From: Aquilaria yunnanensis
Lineage: Eukaryota; Streptophyta; Magnoliopsida; Malvales; Thymelaeaceae
Assembly: GCA_039654915.1 (NCBI GenBank)
Contig: CM077600.1
Location: forward strand, 73,107,992-73,171,991
Reading direction: 5' to 3'
DNA length: 64,000 bases
Positions 11,801 through 24,785 of the stretch are shown piece after piece. The notes under the pieces were generated by a model that did no database searches, was not told where the DNA came from, and saw only the letters and a program-made list of their open reading frames with translations. Position 1 is the first letter of the stretch, and every line of letters begins with the position of its first letter. The position numbers and the translations under genes were made by a program.

Positions 11801-12978
11801 CGCTGACTTGAGAGACAGGCAATTCATTTTTCTTTTTAAGGGCGGTATCAGTTTTTATCACTCATTCTTTTTCACTTTATTTTCCATTCTAGTACATTGA
11901 GGGCAATGTACAATTTAAGTGTGGGGGAGTGGATTTTATTTTTAGCCCTTGATTATTCTGCTTTTGCTTATTTATATCTTTTTTGTGATTTTTTTGGGAA
12001 TTTTTAAATTTTTGGAGCATATTTTGTTTTGAATCAATTTACTGGGCATGTGCTTATTAGGGAATGATTGTTAATTTAATTTCTTGAGTTCTTAACTTGA
12101 AGACCAAGTAAGTGATTCCTAATCTTTCACTTTTTAGTGCTTAATTTGTTTTTCAAATGTTTTTTTTATTCGTTAGCAAGCTAGTGGAAGATGGTCTCAA
12201 GAAGCTATTTTTGTGTCAAGTTTTTGTGTTTAATACATTGTTCAAAGCATGCTAAATTTTTTAGTTTCTATGTTGGTTTATGAAATGTTTGGTTAATGGA
12301 TTTGTGGTTGATTGTTGAGAAAGTTAAGTAAAATAAAGTAAAGTAAAGTAAAGTAAAGTATGAAAATTTGCTATTCCACTGTTTTTAGTGTAGAAGCAAG
12401 TTGGTGTCTTCTCCTAAGATAAGAGATGATCACAACTCAAAAAGATCTTAAGAGCGTAAGTATGATCAAAAGGTCATCTTAGATTGTGTTGAGGATTAGC
12501 TTGGGTGTATATAGAGCTCCTGTAGTGTGCACTTGTTACAAAAGTTTTGGACACATAACAAGAATTGGTTGAAAAGAGAAAAAAAAATAAATAAAGTCAA
12601 TTAATCACCCAATCCATGGTTTTTGGTTTGAAAGGTTGTGCATAGCAAGCTCTGGCTTAGTATGGTTTATGCTTATTACTTTGCATGAAGATTTGATGTT
12701 ATCCTTTTGTTTCCGAGAGATGTGGCTTGCTAGCTTGATAATGAATTATTCCCATTAAACTATTTTTCTTTGAAAAGTGTTAGATGGGAGGAGTTGCATG
12801 CCTGGTAGTCTTGTGAATTTCTCAAGATAATTAGAGTCTCAATCTTTGCTACATCTCTTTGGTCAAGTAAATGATTCTATGATCTTTTTGTTTTCAAGGT
12901 TTTAAGAATTTTTTTTTATTTTTCCTCTTTAAGTTTTGCTTGGGGGCAAACCAAAGTTCAAGTACGGGGGGAAAATAT
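11801..12978 (+). other. Athila 3' untranslated region, microsatellite and polypurine tract
   Basis: A TAAGTGTGGGGGAGT motif at about 11,917-11,931 is typical of the Athila region after the env-like ORF. A short (AAAGT)n microsatellite lies at about 12,331-12,360. The polypurine tract GGGGGGAAAA at 12,967-12,976 lies directly before the 3' LTR at 12,979. No gene is seen. Confidence 0.6.
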
Positions 12979-13382
12979 GATATGCTCATATTTAGTAATG
13001 TTTTCTCTAGGTTTTTCCTTTGTATTTTTTTGTCTTTAGATGTGTTTGAGCTAGAATATGGTACTTAATTCATTCATATTTCATTTTCAAGTCACATTTA
13101 AGCTTCACTTGAGTTAGGAAGCATTTTTCCAAAGTTTTTTTAGCTAAATGGCAAGTTTTGGTAAAGTTTTGGAGCTTAAATGCCCATGTAGTGCCTTACA
13201 TGTTCATGTTCCAAGCTGTGTTAAAATTAACAAGATTTTAAGCTCCAAGAGAGTTATATGGCCATGTACCAGATTGTGTTTGCATAAATTTTAGGGTTCC
13301 CTAGGTTATTTCAGAAAATGGGGGAGAAAAAAATGAGAGGTGGCGATACAAAAAAAAAAGATAATTTTTCATGGAGAAATGC
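12979..13382 (+). repeat. Athila 3' LTR, left part
   Basis: TGATATGC at 12,979 begins a stretch that aligns with 6,988-7,320 of the 5' LTR, including the 'GAGTTAGGAAG' block. It is cut at 13,382 by LTR A. The last five bases (AATGC, 13,378-13,382) form the target-site duplication with AATGT at 48,056-48,060. Confidence 0.75.
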
Positions 13383-14767
13383 TGTTATAGCCCTCCTAGC
13401 GGAATGCTCGGTGAATGAGGTAAATTTGTAAATCCCTAGCTTAAATACCTTAATTAAAGCTGAATTAGCAAAAGCAAGTAAGTCATCCAAGGTTTTGTTG
13501 GTTCTCAGTGGTTTATGACACTAAGTTCGTTGGAGGAAGAAATGATCATTTTGCACCTCAGAGGGTCAGGATAAGTCCTGGGAGTAAAAAAAATGATGTT
13601 TTCAAAATTCAAAGCCCAAGTTAGCATTTTTTACTAAGTGAATGAATTACTTAATTATTATTTGAGGCAGGGGTTCTTTTGCAAAAATTGAAAAAGTTTG
13701 GGAAGGAAAGGCTTTTATTACTTAAAGCGTGTGGGGGAAATGGTTTAGGCACTACTCCTGCATCCCTTCCACTTCATTTTCGTAGCCCTCTCTAGCCCCC
13801 TCAATTTCTTGTTCAAATTTTACCTAAATCAAGGTTTCTTGGAAAAAATTGGAAGCTTTATTGGTGCCCATGAAGAGATAAGCTTGCTTTGTAGTTGTTT
13901 GAGAGTTTTGATGCTTGTTGGGACGTTTCTTCACCATGGCCATGGTTTAGGCATGAGGTAACTAGCTTTCCTTGATGTTTTATTGTTTCTTAAGCTTATG
14001 GAAGCTTAGATTTTGCTTGGATTATGTTAATTTAGTGCCATGAACTTTGTTTGTGCTTTGGAACCTAGAAAATCTAGATGAGCCTTTTGAATTGGAAATT
14101 CTTGGCTTGTGGTGCTTTATGCTTGCTAGTTCTTGTGTAATTAAGGCAAGGGATTTAGGATTCATGTTTATTTGATGTCATCTATAGCTTGCTTGTCATA
14201 GAATCCATGTGATTTTGTGAATGGCATTGTTGGTGGATGGTATTGACCATGGTGGACTAGTGAAGTTTGATTGGCTTATGTGTTGATTATGGATACCAAA
14301 CACTTGGTTCCAATGGCACATTGTAGCCTAGGGAGTATGTACTTGCAAGTTTAGGTCATGGGGCAGAGTCCCTAGTATGGCTAAAGAGCATGGAGGCCTT
14401 GAAAACAAGCTAAAGCACTTAAAACTAACACCATGCTCGGCACAGCCAATGATGAATCTTTGGTATGTTAAGACGCAACTTTGGGCTCTCAGAAACATGC
14501 AAATTTCTGAGTGCCCAGACAAGGACGCATCCCTGGTTTCCAAGGATGTAGCATTATGCTCACTAAGACCTCAAAGACGCGTCTTCAGCCCTTGAAGACG
14601 TAGCTTTGGGCTTCTCAGCACCATCTCTTTTGTGAGCTCCAGGCAGAGACATGACATTGGGTTTTAAGGACACAACTTTGATATGTAAATTGAATAAGGT
14701 TTTCTTAAAACGATTAGCATGTTTCCTTGAAAACTAAGGTGGTACATTTTGAGACTCTAGGGTGAAA

Positions 14768-17707
14768 TGTAATGCCCGGACAATCCAAAGTGATTAGGTC
14801 CCGGGTTAAATGGATTTGGAGCATAAGAATTTTTCCTTAATCGGGAATTTAGCTCAATTAAATTGAGAAGACAATATGGCATGTGCATAATTGAGTGTTG
14901 AACATCTTAAAAATAAGCTTGGCTTAGGCCAAGAGAAATAGTAATGAAAATGGTGGTTTTCAAAGATGAGGGACTAAATTGAACAAAGGGATTTTTAGTG
15001 GTTGGGCTCAATTGCCCAAAATTAGAAAGTTGGAGGACTAAAGGGGGAATTATGCCATTTTAATGGCCTTGGATGCCTTAGCCAGCCATGCCCCTCCAAT
15101 TCCCAATATTTTATGTCACCTTCCTCCAAATCCTATTATTTTAATCCACCTCCCATCCTTAGTCATCACCTTGGATTCTTTCTTCACCTACTTTTGACTT
15201 TTTCTACCAAACTTACCTAAAAGTCTTCCAATTAGTCTTCATTTCTTTTAATCTTGTCTCCCACTCATTTCAAACACATTATTAATTTCCTATTATTTTA
15301 ATCCACCTCCCATCCTTAGTCAAGACTTTGGATTCTTTCTTCACCTACATGTCTCCTACTTTTGACTTTTTCTACCAATTTACACAAAAGTCTTCCAATT
15401 AGTCTTCCATCCATTAAATCTTGTCTCCCACTCTTCCAAGCACATTATACACTCATTTTCGTTCCCATATGGCTGGCCATCACCTTCCCACACATTAAAA
15501 CATAATCAATTCACTCATTCAAAGCCATTTGCTCCCAAACTCTCTCCTTCTCTCTCCATTTTCTTCCATACCAAGTCTCACCATTCCAAACACATTTCCA
15601 ACTCTTTTCCTCATCTAAATATTCATCCATAGCTAGAAATAATCATTTCTCAAATTAAAACCAAGTATTCTTGGTTGAATTCAAGCTCTAAGACCATAAA
15701 GAGCAAGAATCAGGTGATGAATTCAAAGAAAACCAAGGAGGAAAATTTGGCCATTTCCATTTCTTGGAGGTTTTAAACTTTACTCAAGGAGCTCTTTGTG
15801 TGATTGAGTTCCTAAGTTCATTAGAAGCAAGAAATCAAGAAGAAGCTTGAAGAACATCAAGCACAAGAAATTGGCCTTACCTCTTCTGTGAGGTTCTGTA
15901 AGTGTACACCAAGTGTTCTTGGTATTTTGTGTTATTTGAGTTAATCACCAAGTGTTCTTGGTATCTTATGGTTACTAATAAAATTCAGCCCATCTTGGTT
16001 CTTATGCTAGAATACAATTTCTAGAGTCAACAAGCAAGGAAAACGAAGGAAAATAAGCTTCTAAAGCTTTCGGTGTTGTGGGTAAGGATTCCTATACTCA
16101 CTTTATTGCATGGTATAATTCCATGGCCTTTTTATGTGAGTATTCGGGCCCCTAGGTGATGGTCAAAGAACCATGTGATCCTAGGAGTGCTAAGAGGGCT
16201 TAAGTTATGTTATTGCTTCGGCAATTCTGTTTTGCTCATGAGCTAAGTTAAGTAAGCAAGCATTATGGGCTAGGAGTTAAGGCGGCCACCTTAATTCCTA
16301 TGCTAAGTGAGCTCTCCGAAAACATTAAGTATATGAAATTAATGAATTAAAACTTGAGGGATGCTTGCTGCCCTTCTGTGAACAAAGTGTTAAGTGGCTG
16401 TGTTTGTGTGCTTCTCTGATTTGTTGTGCATGCTAACCCCCGATTATGATATTATTGCTATATGCATGTATCCTTTTGTTTTCTTTGTCTTTATGTTTCC
16501 TTTGCAGGAATAAGGATTATTTTGCCATTACATTCTTGGCATATGTTAGGCCTTGGAGGCCATAAGTTAGGCATTGGATGCCACGGAATCCTTATTGAGT
16601 TTTATAACTCACCCGCCCTACTCTACTTTTGTAGGTAAAGGTTTGCTTGAAAGATCAAGCTAAGAGTCTTGAGTACTCTTTCTGTATTCTAAGGTTGGAT
16701 TTGTGTATGGTAATGCTCAAAATATTCTAAGTATTCTAAGAATATAAGTTGCTTGTAAACAAGCTAAAAAAAATGTGGACTTTCTGTGCAGGACTTGAAG
16801 TTTTAGAATTGTGGGAAAAAGGTCTATTAAGGTGGAAATTTGTGTTCCATGGCTTTGTGGATTTATGGCTTGCTTTTAAGCATGTTTTTGTTGGTCTAAC
16901 TTTAGTGACCAAATTATGGACTTAGCTAAAATTTGGCCAAACTTGGCTTTGGGCTTGTATTATGGACTTGGACATTTTTGGGTATTTTTATTGCTTGGTG
17001 GACTTACCAAGGCCCATGCATGAATTTATGGGTTATGTCTTCATGAAACTTGAAGCATGTTGAAATTGGGCTTAAATGTACGTTTTGGGCTTAAATAAGA
17101 ACTTGAAAATTTTGATTTTATTCTTGGTTAATTTTGGGCCATATGCATGTTAAGTACTAAAAGGCCCATAAGCCCATGTCTATGTTAAAAGCATGCAATG
17201 TTTGGCTATGTATGCTCACTTAGTAAAGAACATGCAAGTAAACTTAGAAAAAGCATGAAATTGGATGCTTGTCTAAAGTTTGGCCAATAAGAAATTTAAG
17301 TGCATGTATGTGAATTAATACATGCCTAAGTATTAGTTGCATCTAAAGGCATTAAGTGATTATGTGCACTAGTGAACACCAAAACGCATAAGCATGCAAA
17401 GCATATGCATGAAAATAAGTTTTTAAACTTAAGTTGGTGTTTTGGTTGCCATGCATATTCTTGGCTAAGCTTGGTAAAAACCATGAAAATGAACACATGA
17501 AATCCACACGGGTGCTAGCTTGTTTCTGAGAGCACTTCAACTTAACCTTAATTAAAGAACTTAACGAGCTAGTACCGATAAGTATCCTGGAGTTCGTGCC
17601 CATAAGTCTTAGTGAGTTTTAAAAGCCCCTTCTGTGTAATGAAAACTTCCGCTGCATGTTTTAAGTAATCAGGCCCAAATGGGCCAGGGGCAGTTTAGGG
17701 CACGACA
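14768..17707 (+). mobile_element. Solo LTR B, Ty3 (Tekay-like), 2,940 bp
   Basis: Begins TGTAATGCCCGG and ends GGGCACGACA, with perfect TGAAA duplications at 14,763-14,767 and 17,708-17,712. The TG/CA ends, CCCGG-type start and length suit a Tekay-like LTR. It has no internal region. Short open frames inside it show no protein similarity. Confidence 0.75.
15132..15445 (+). repeat. 157-bp imperfect tandem duplication in solo LTR B
   Basis: The block starting CCTATTATTTTAATCCACC at 15,132 recurs at 15,289 with small indels. Both copies contain the TTTGACTTTTTCTACC and GTCTTCCAATTAGTCTTC segments. Confidence 0.8.
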
Positions 17708-18746
17708 TGAAAGGTGGTAAAAACTACCTTAGTGCACTCGAAAATCTCACAATGTGCTAAGAATAGTATCAAAGGTTGAGTTGTGAGTTAAGTTTTAGTG
17801 TTGGTCAATTGTTTGACCACAATAAGTGCTAAGAAATGAGTGAAAGGTTTAGTGACCATTAGTGGCCTAGTAAAGCACTTAGACTTAAGGTACTAATGTG
17901 AAACCTTAGTGCACTCAAGTGCGATCCATGGAACCTAATGAATGTGAATCCATCCATGGGAATTTCTACTCCACTAGGGTGAACCAAGTAATGGTGGATA
18001 AGTATATACCTTGAGTGAAATTTTAGTGCACTTGTAACTTAGGCAAGATTACTTGAGGTGTAAGTGAGAACCTAGTGCACTTTTGGTAACATTTTGAGGT
18101 GGAAGCTTAGTACAGAAGTGACCTAGGCAAGTCTAAGGACTTGAGGCACTATATGGAAGCTTAGTACATCTAATGAGTTCTTTAGAACTCATGTAAGGTG
18201 CATCCACCATGTTCACTTGGACAACAATCAAGGGAAGGTTAAAGTTACTACATCAGTAAGCTAAGGCTTACTAAGAGTGAGTTAGGAGCCAGCACTCATT
18301 AAGTACGGAGTGACATTCATGAGAGGACTAGGAAAAGGAGGGATCCCAAAGGGACTTGAATATATGCGCATATGTTAGCCCTCAAACTGCAGGCGCGCAA
18401 TAGACTTCATATATTATATTTATATGTGCCTCCTCAATATTTTTCTTGCAAGTTGAAAGATCCCTTACTAAGAATCATTGATTCTCACTCCTTTAGTCTT
18501 CGTTGTGCAGATATGTTCTGTAAGGCTGGCAACCATTAAGGGTTGTTAAGCAAGGCTCACGAGTAGGTATATGGTTTATTTGAATCTTGTGATTTTAGTT
18601 TTGTGGTTCACTTGTTGGATGGGTTTTTGTACTAACTACAATTGTTTATCTAGCTAACAGAAGCTAGTAAAGCACAAGGGAGGGCTTATGGAGCTTGCCA
18701 TTGGGAGTTTACTTTAAGGTGGGAGCTTAGTTACAGATCTCAGTAG

Positions 18747-20158
18747 TGCTGGGTTTCAAGAGCCAAATAGTGCAGCAGAATCTAACCGAAACCCTCCAGG
18801 ATCCAAGTGAAACGGGGTAAACTGGGTGTTTGAAAATTTTCATATCTAATTTTCAGTATCTCTCACTCAACTGTAGAGTCAAATCACAAAACTTGAACAG
18901 TTGACGTGTTCAAGCTCCCTATGGTATCCACACGAGCCTCTCGGGATCACCACGCTTCCACTGCATCCCGACAGATGTGTTTCTCTTGCGCTCACAGTGC
19001 TAGCTTGTGTCCTCCAAGGAATTGCAAGAGAAGAGTGCGGCTGCCCTTTTGGGAGGCTAGGGCAAGGAGACCTGCGAATTTATCACTAGAAGTTGTATTT
19101 ATAGTGAGACTCAACTTCCAGGCCTAATGGGTTTTAAAGCCCTAATCCAATTAGGCTTTAATTTCAGGCTTAATAATGGCTCAACTATTGGGCCCATTAT
19201 TAATACGAAATTATTATGAAACCAAAACCCAAATTATTAGCCCATGCACTCTAATGATCCAAATAGCTCTATGTGTGTGACCCAATAGGCTCTTAGCACG
19301 TTGGCAATGATCATAAATCACATTTATGATCATAAGCAATGAGCAGTGTCTAGCAACACATCATTGCTACCCAAGTGACAAGATTGTCAATGATTCGACT
19401 AAACCTTTATGATCATCACCAATATATGCCATTGTCCATTTTTCCAAGATATCAAGACTAAGCACAAGACATGGAATGTGTCACTCTCGTATACCCTAAT
19501 CTTTGGTTTCTTGATTACCGAGTAGACCAACTTAAACTGATGACATTGATATCGTATATCAACTCATCCAAGCATGGCCATGCATTTTTCTAAGTCTTAC
19601 TCTATCAAGGGGCCCGAAAATATCACTCCCGTTACATAGGAGGGACAAATCCCATCTTGATCATACAAATCCCTCCGCATGATATGTGACATACCCAATG
19701 ACCTCCTTCAAGTTCACTCAGTTACGAGCAACAAAGGAAAGTATCAAAGTATGTGAGTCACATGTAGGGAACCTTGATGATCTTAGGTCGAAGGACTACA
19801 TATACCATGATCACTATGAGAATCACTTATGACACTCATATAACGATCCATGTAGTGTTCTCATGGTGGGTCGGTCCAGTACACAAGTTCTCCAACTTGT
19901 ACCCATATGCAGACTACATATCTCATATTAGTCTCGACATATGCTAGTCGTTATTTATTATTGCAACCACTCCACAATAATACTAGACTAGGGATGTTTG
20001 AGAATATCATTATTCTAGGGTTACAATTATGTTTGTTAAGTTACGCAGAAACAAAATAACAAACATAATTGCTGGATTTTAGCCTTAATAAAATATCATG
20101 ACTCAATGTGCAAAAATACAATCATCTCATGATTGGCCTTTTGGGCACAACACTAGCA
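18747..20158 (-). repeat. Copia I 3' LTR (element sense)
   Basis: 1,412 bp, from TGCTGGG at 18,747 to AGCA at 20,158. The minus-strand TATAAATA is at 19,096-19,103. Roughly 47 differences from the partner LTR fall in 18,747-19,619, and only one was seen in 19,620-20,158. Confidence 0.9.
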
Positions 20159-20173
20159 ATCTCCCACTTGCAC
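20159..20173 (-). other. Copia I polypurine tract
   Basis: On the minus strand GTGCAAGTGGGAGAT directly precedes the 3' LTR and matches the common copia polypurine tract AAGTGGGAGAT, the primer for plus-strand DNA synthesis. Confidence 0.8.
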
Positions 20174-20201
20174 TAAAAGCCAATCATCCACGCATCTAAT
20201 A

Positions 20202-22837
20202 CCGATGTACCTAGAATGACTATCATGCTTCTGCTGTGTAAGGGGCTTCGTTAGTGGATCAGCAATGTTACTGTCTGTCGAAGTCCTCCATATCCTTACA
20301 TCACCCATCTCAATGATCTCCCTAATGAGATGATAGCGTCGGAGTATGTGTTTGGATCGCTGGTGAGATCGAGGTTCCTTAGCCTGTACGATTGCTCCAT
20401 TGTTGTCACAATAGAGCTCTATCGGGTCGGCAATGCTTGGAACCACTCTAAGTTCAGTGATGAACTTCTTGATCCAAACTGCCTCATTCGCAGCATCAAA
20501 GGCGGCAATGTACTCAGATTCTGTTGTAATGTCAGCTACTGTCTCTTGATTTGAACTCTTCTAGCTCACAGCACCACCACCAATACAAAACACATAACCA
20601 GATTGCGATCTAAAATCATCCTTATCGGATTGGAAGCTTGCATCGGTGTAACCCCTTACAACGAGCTCATCTTCACCTCCAAAGACCAAGAATGCATCCT
20701 TAGTCCTTCATAAGTACTTAAGGATGTTTTTAACAGCTGTCCAGTGACTTTCACCGGGGTTCAATTGGTACCTACTCGTCATGCTTAAGGCATATGAGAT
20801 ATTAGGACGAGTACATATCATAGCATACATGATAGATCCAATTGCTGAAGCATATGGAATCCGATGGACCTAGAATGGCTATCATGCTTCTGCTGCGTAA
20901 GGAGCTTCGTTAGTGGATCAGCAATGTTGTTGTCTGTCGAAGTCCTCCATATCCTTACATCACCCCTCTCAATGATCTCCCTGATGAGATGATAGCGTCG
21001 GAGTATGTGTTTGGATCGCTGGTGAGATCGAGGTTCCTTAGCCTGTACGATTGCTCCATTGTTGTCACAATAGAGCTCTATCGGGTCGGCAATGCTTGGA
21101 ACCATTCTAAGTTCAGTGATGAACTTCTTGATCCAAACTGCCTCATTCGCAGCATCAAAGGCGGCAATGTACTCAGATTCTGTTGTAAAGTCAGCTACTG
21201 TCTCTTGCTTTGAACTCTTCTAGCTCACAGCACCACCACCAATACAAAACACATAACCAGATTGCGATCTAAAATCATCCTTATCGGATTGGAAGCTTGC
21301 ATCGGTGTAACCCCTTACAACGAGCTCATCTTCACCTCCAAAGACCAAGAATGCATCCTTAGTCCTTCATAAGTACTTAAGGATGTTTTTAACAGCTGTC
21401 CAGTGACTCTCACCGGGGTTCAATTGGTACCTACTCGTCATGCTTAAGGCATATGAGATATTAGGACGAGTACATATCATAGCATACATGATAGATCCAA
21501 TTGCTGAAGCATATGGAATCCGATGGACCTAGAATGGCTATCATGCTTCTGCTGCGTAAGGAGCTTCGTTAGTGGATCAGCAATGTTGTTGTCTGTCGAA
21601 GTCCTCCATATCCTTACATCACCCCTCTCAATGATCTCCCTGATGAGATGATAGCGTCGGAGTATGTGTTTGGATCGCTGGTGAGATCGAGGTTCCTTAG
21701 CCTGTACGATTGCTCCATTGTTGTCACAATAGAGCTCTATCGGGTCGGCAATGCTTGGAACCATTCTAAGTTCAGTGATGAACTTCTTGATCCAAACTGC
21801 CTCATTCGCAGCATCAAAGGCGGCAATGTACTCAGATTCTGTTGTAAAGTCAGCTACTGTCTCTTGCTTTGAACTCTTCTAGCTCACAGCACCACCACCA
21901 ATACAAAACACATAACCAGATTGCGATCTAAAATCATCCTTATCGGATTGGAAGCTTGCATCGGTGTAACCCCTTACAACGAGCTCATCTTCACCTCCAA
22001 AGACCAAGAATGCATCCTTAGTCCTTCATAAGTACTTAAGGATGTTTTTAACAGCTGTCCAGTGACTCTCACCGGGGTTCAATTGGTACCTACTCGTCAT
22101 GCTTAAGGCATATGAGATATTAGGACGAGTACATATCATAGCATACATGATAGATCCAATTGCTGAAGCATATGGAATCCGATGGACCTAGAATGGCTAT
22201 CATGCTTCTGCTGCGTAAGGAGCTTCGTTAGTGGATCAGCAATGTTGTTGTCTGTCGAAGTCCTCCATATCCTTACATCACCCCTCTCAATGATCTCCCT
22301 GATGAGATGATAGCGTCGGAGTATGTGTTTGGATCGCTGGTGAGATCGAGGTTCCTTAGCCTGTACGATTGCTCCATTGTTGTCACAATAGAGCTCTATC
22401 GGGTCGGCAATGCTTGGAACCATTCTAAGTTCAGTGATGAACTTCTTGATCCAAACTGCCTCATTCGCAGCATCAAAGGTGGCAATGTACTCAGATTCTG
22501 TTGTAAAGTCAGCTACTGTCTCTTGCTTTGAACTCTTCTAGCTCACAGCACCACCACCAATACAAAACACATAACCAAATTGCGATCTAAAATCATCCTT
22601 ATCGGATTGGAAGCTTGCATCGGTGTAACCCCTTACAACGAGCTCATCTTCACCTCCAAAGACCAAGAATGCATCCTTAGTCCTTCATAAGTACTTAAGG
22701 ATGTTTTTAACAGCTGTCCAGTGACTCTCACCGGGGTTCAATTGGTACCTACTCGTCATGCTTAAGGCATATGAGATATCAGGACGAGTACATATCATAG
22801 CATACATGATAGATCCAATTGCTGAAGCATATGGAAT
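20202..22837 (-). repeat. Four-copy 659-bp tandem array of copia RT/RNase H end
   Basis: Units start at 20,202, 20,861, 21,520 and 22,179. Each encodes on the minus strand the RT C-terminus and RNase H region (SAIGSIMYAM, YIATFDAANEAVWIKKF, ELYCDNNGAI, NIADPLTK). Units 2 and 3 look identical, unit 4 differs at about three sites, and unit 1, next to the polypurine tract, at about nine. The joint fuses the RNase H tail (HSRSIG) to the start of the segment. Because 659 is not a multiple of three, each joint changes frame, so the array cannot be read as a longer protein. Confidence 0.9.
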
Positions 22838-24785
22838 CTTACTCATGCGCTCTCTCTCCTCGGGTGTACTCGGACACTGAGATCTAGAAAAAGTTATACC
22901 ATGTGACATGGGCAAGAATCCTTTCTTTGAATCTTGAATGCTAAACCTCTTTAGCACCTTGTCAATGTATGTACTTTGACTTAGGCCAAGAAGCTTTCTA
23001 GATCTTTCTCTATAGATCTTGATGCCTAACACATAGGCTGCTTCACCCAAGTCCTTCACAGAGAAACATTTTCCCAGCCAAGTCTTCACAGACTGTAGCT
23101 CAGGAGTGTCATTCCCGATGAGTAGTATGTCATCTACATACAACACCAAGAAGACAATAGCGCTCCCACTAACCTTCTTGTAGACACAGGGTTCATCTTC
23201 ATTTTTGATAAAACCAAACTCTTTGATTGCTTCATCAAAACGAAGATTCCAACTTCGAGAAGCTTGCTTCAGTCCATAAATGGACCTTTGCAACTTGCAC
23301 ACTTTATTGGCATTTTCAGGAGTGACAAAACCCTCAAGTTGTGTCATGTACACATCCTCAAGTAGCTTTTCATTTAGGAATGCAGTTTTGACATCCATTT
23401 GCCATATCTCATAATCATAGTGTGCAGCAATAGCAAACAAAATTCGGATGGATTTAAGCATAGCAACTGGTGAAAAAGTTTCATCATAGTCAATACCATG
23501 ACTTTGCTTGAAACCTTTTGCAACCAATCGTCCCTTAAAGGTAATCACATTACCATCCATGTCAGTTTTCTTCTTGAAAACCCATTTGCACCCTATGGGT
23601 TTTACCCCTTCAGATGGGTTAACCAAAGTCCATTCTTGGTTTTCATACATGGATTCCATCTCAGATTTCATAGCCACTAGCCACTTCTCAGAGTTAGGCC
23701 CCGACATAGCTTGTTGGTAGGTTGTGGGCTCATCCTGATCCATGAGCCTCACATCACCAGTGTGAGTCATGAGAAATCCATATCTCTCAGGCTCACATCG
23801 AATCCTACCAGACCTACGTGGGCTCTATGCTACAGGAACAGACTCTTGAACCACAACATCTTGTGGTGTCTGCTCAGGTTCGATGTCTCCTTGTTGTTCT
23901 TGAATTTCTTCAAGTTCTACTTTCCTCCCACTAGTTTCTTTAGTGATAAACTCTTTCTCTAAAAAGACACCAGTTCGAGCAACAAACACTTTTTGCTCAG
24001 AAAGATTGTAGAAATAGTAACCCTTTGTTTCTTTAGGATACCCAACAAAAGACATTTTTGAGATTTGGGCCCTAGTTTGTCAGAGGATTGATGTTTCACA
24101 TAAGCGTCACAGCCCCAAATCTTCATAAAAGACAAATTGGGACGCCTCCCACTCCATATCTCATATGGTGTCTTTTGAACCGATTTAGATGGAACTCGGT
24201 TTAGTGTAAAAGCGGCTATCTCTAGAGCATGTCCCCAAAAGGAGTTTGGAAGGTCAGCTTGACTCATCATAGAGCGAACTATGTCTAATAGAGTTTGATT
24301 TCTCCTTTCAGATACACCATTCCATTGAGGTGTACCCGGTGGAGTGAGTTGTGATACTATACCACACTCCTTCAGATAGTCAAGGAATTCTCGATCCAAG
24401 TACTCTCCACCTCGATCTGATCGAAGCACTTTGATACTCTTCCCGAGTTGATTCTCTACTTCATTCTTGAATTCTTTGAACTTTTCAAAGGATTCTGACT
24501 TGTGTCTCATAAGATACACAGCCATATCTGCTGAAGTCATTAGTGAAAGTAATGAAGTATTGGAAACCTCCTCTAGCTTGTGTAGACATAGGGCCACATA
24601 CATCACTATGTATGAGTCCTAGTAAGTCATTAGCCCTTTCACTTTGCCCTGTGAATGGGGATTTGGTCATCTTGCCCAACAAACATGACTCACATGTCTC
24701 ATATGATTCAAAATCAAATGAGTCCAAGAGTCCATCCTTATGGAGCTTGGATATGCGGGTCTCATTTATATAGCCCAAGTGACAG
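22838..24785 (-). pseudogene. Copia I integrase and reverse transcriptase remnant
   Basis: On the minus strand, integrase begins at 24,785 with the CESCLLGK part of the pre-integrase zinc region, then HSDVCGPM, DRGGEYL and NGVSERRNQTL, giving the D-D-E triad positions. RT follows from about 23,770, with KWVFKKK, KGRLVAKGF, DVKTAFLNE, YGLKQASR and the catalytic YVDDILL block (near 23,130). The frame shifts near 24,485-24,606 and 23,959-24,055, and a stop lies near 23,823. Integrase would insert the cDNA and RT/RNase H would copy the RNA, but this copy cannot make them. Confidence 0.85.

Noticed and set aside
20330..22531. Repeated plus-strand 74-codon open frames every 659 bp
   Set aside because: They are antisense shadows of the copia RNase H array. 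Repetition reflects the DNA array, not a gene family.
20202..22837. Regularly spaced repeats considered as a CRISPR-like array
   Set aside because: Units are 659 bp, contiguous and coding-derived, in a plant genome. No short repeat/unique spacer pattern exists.
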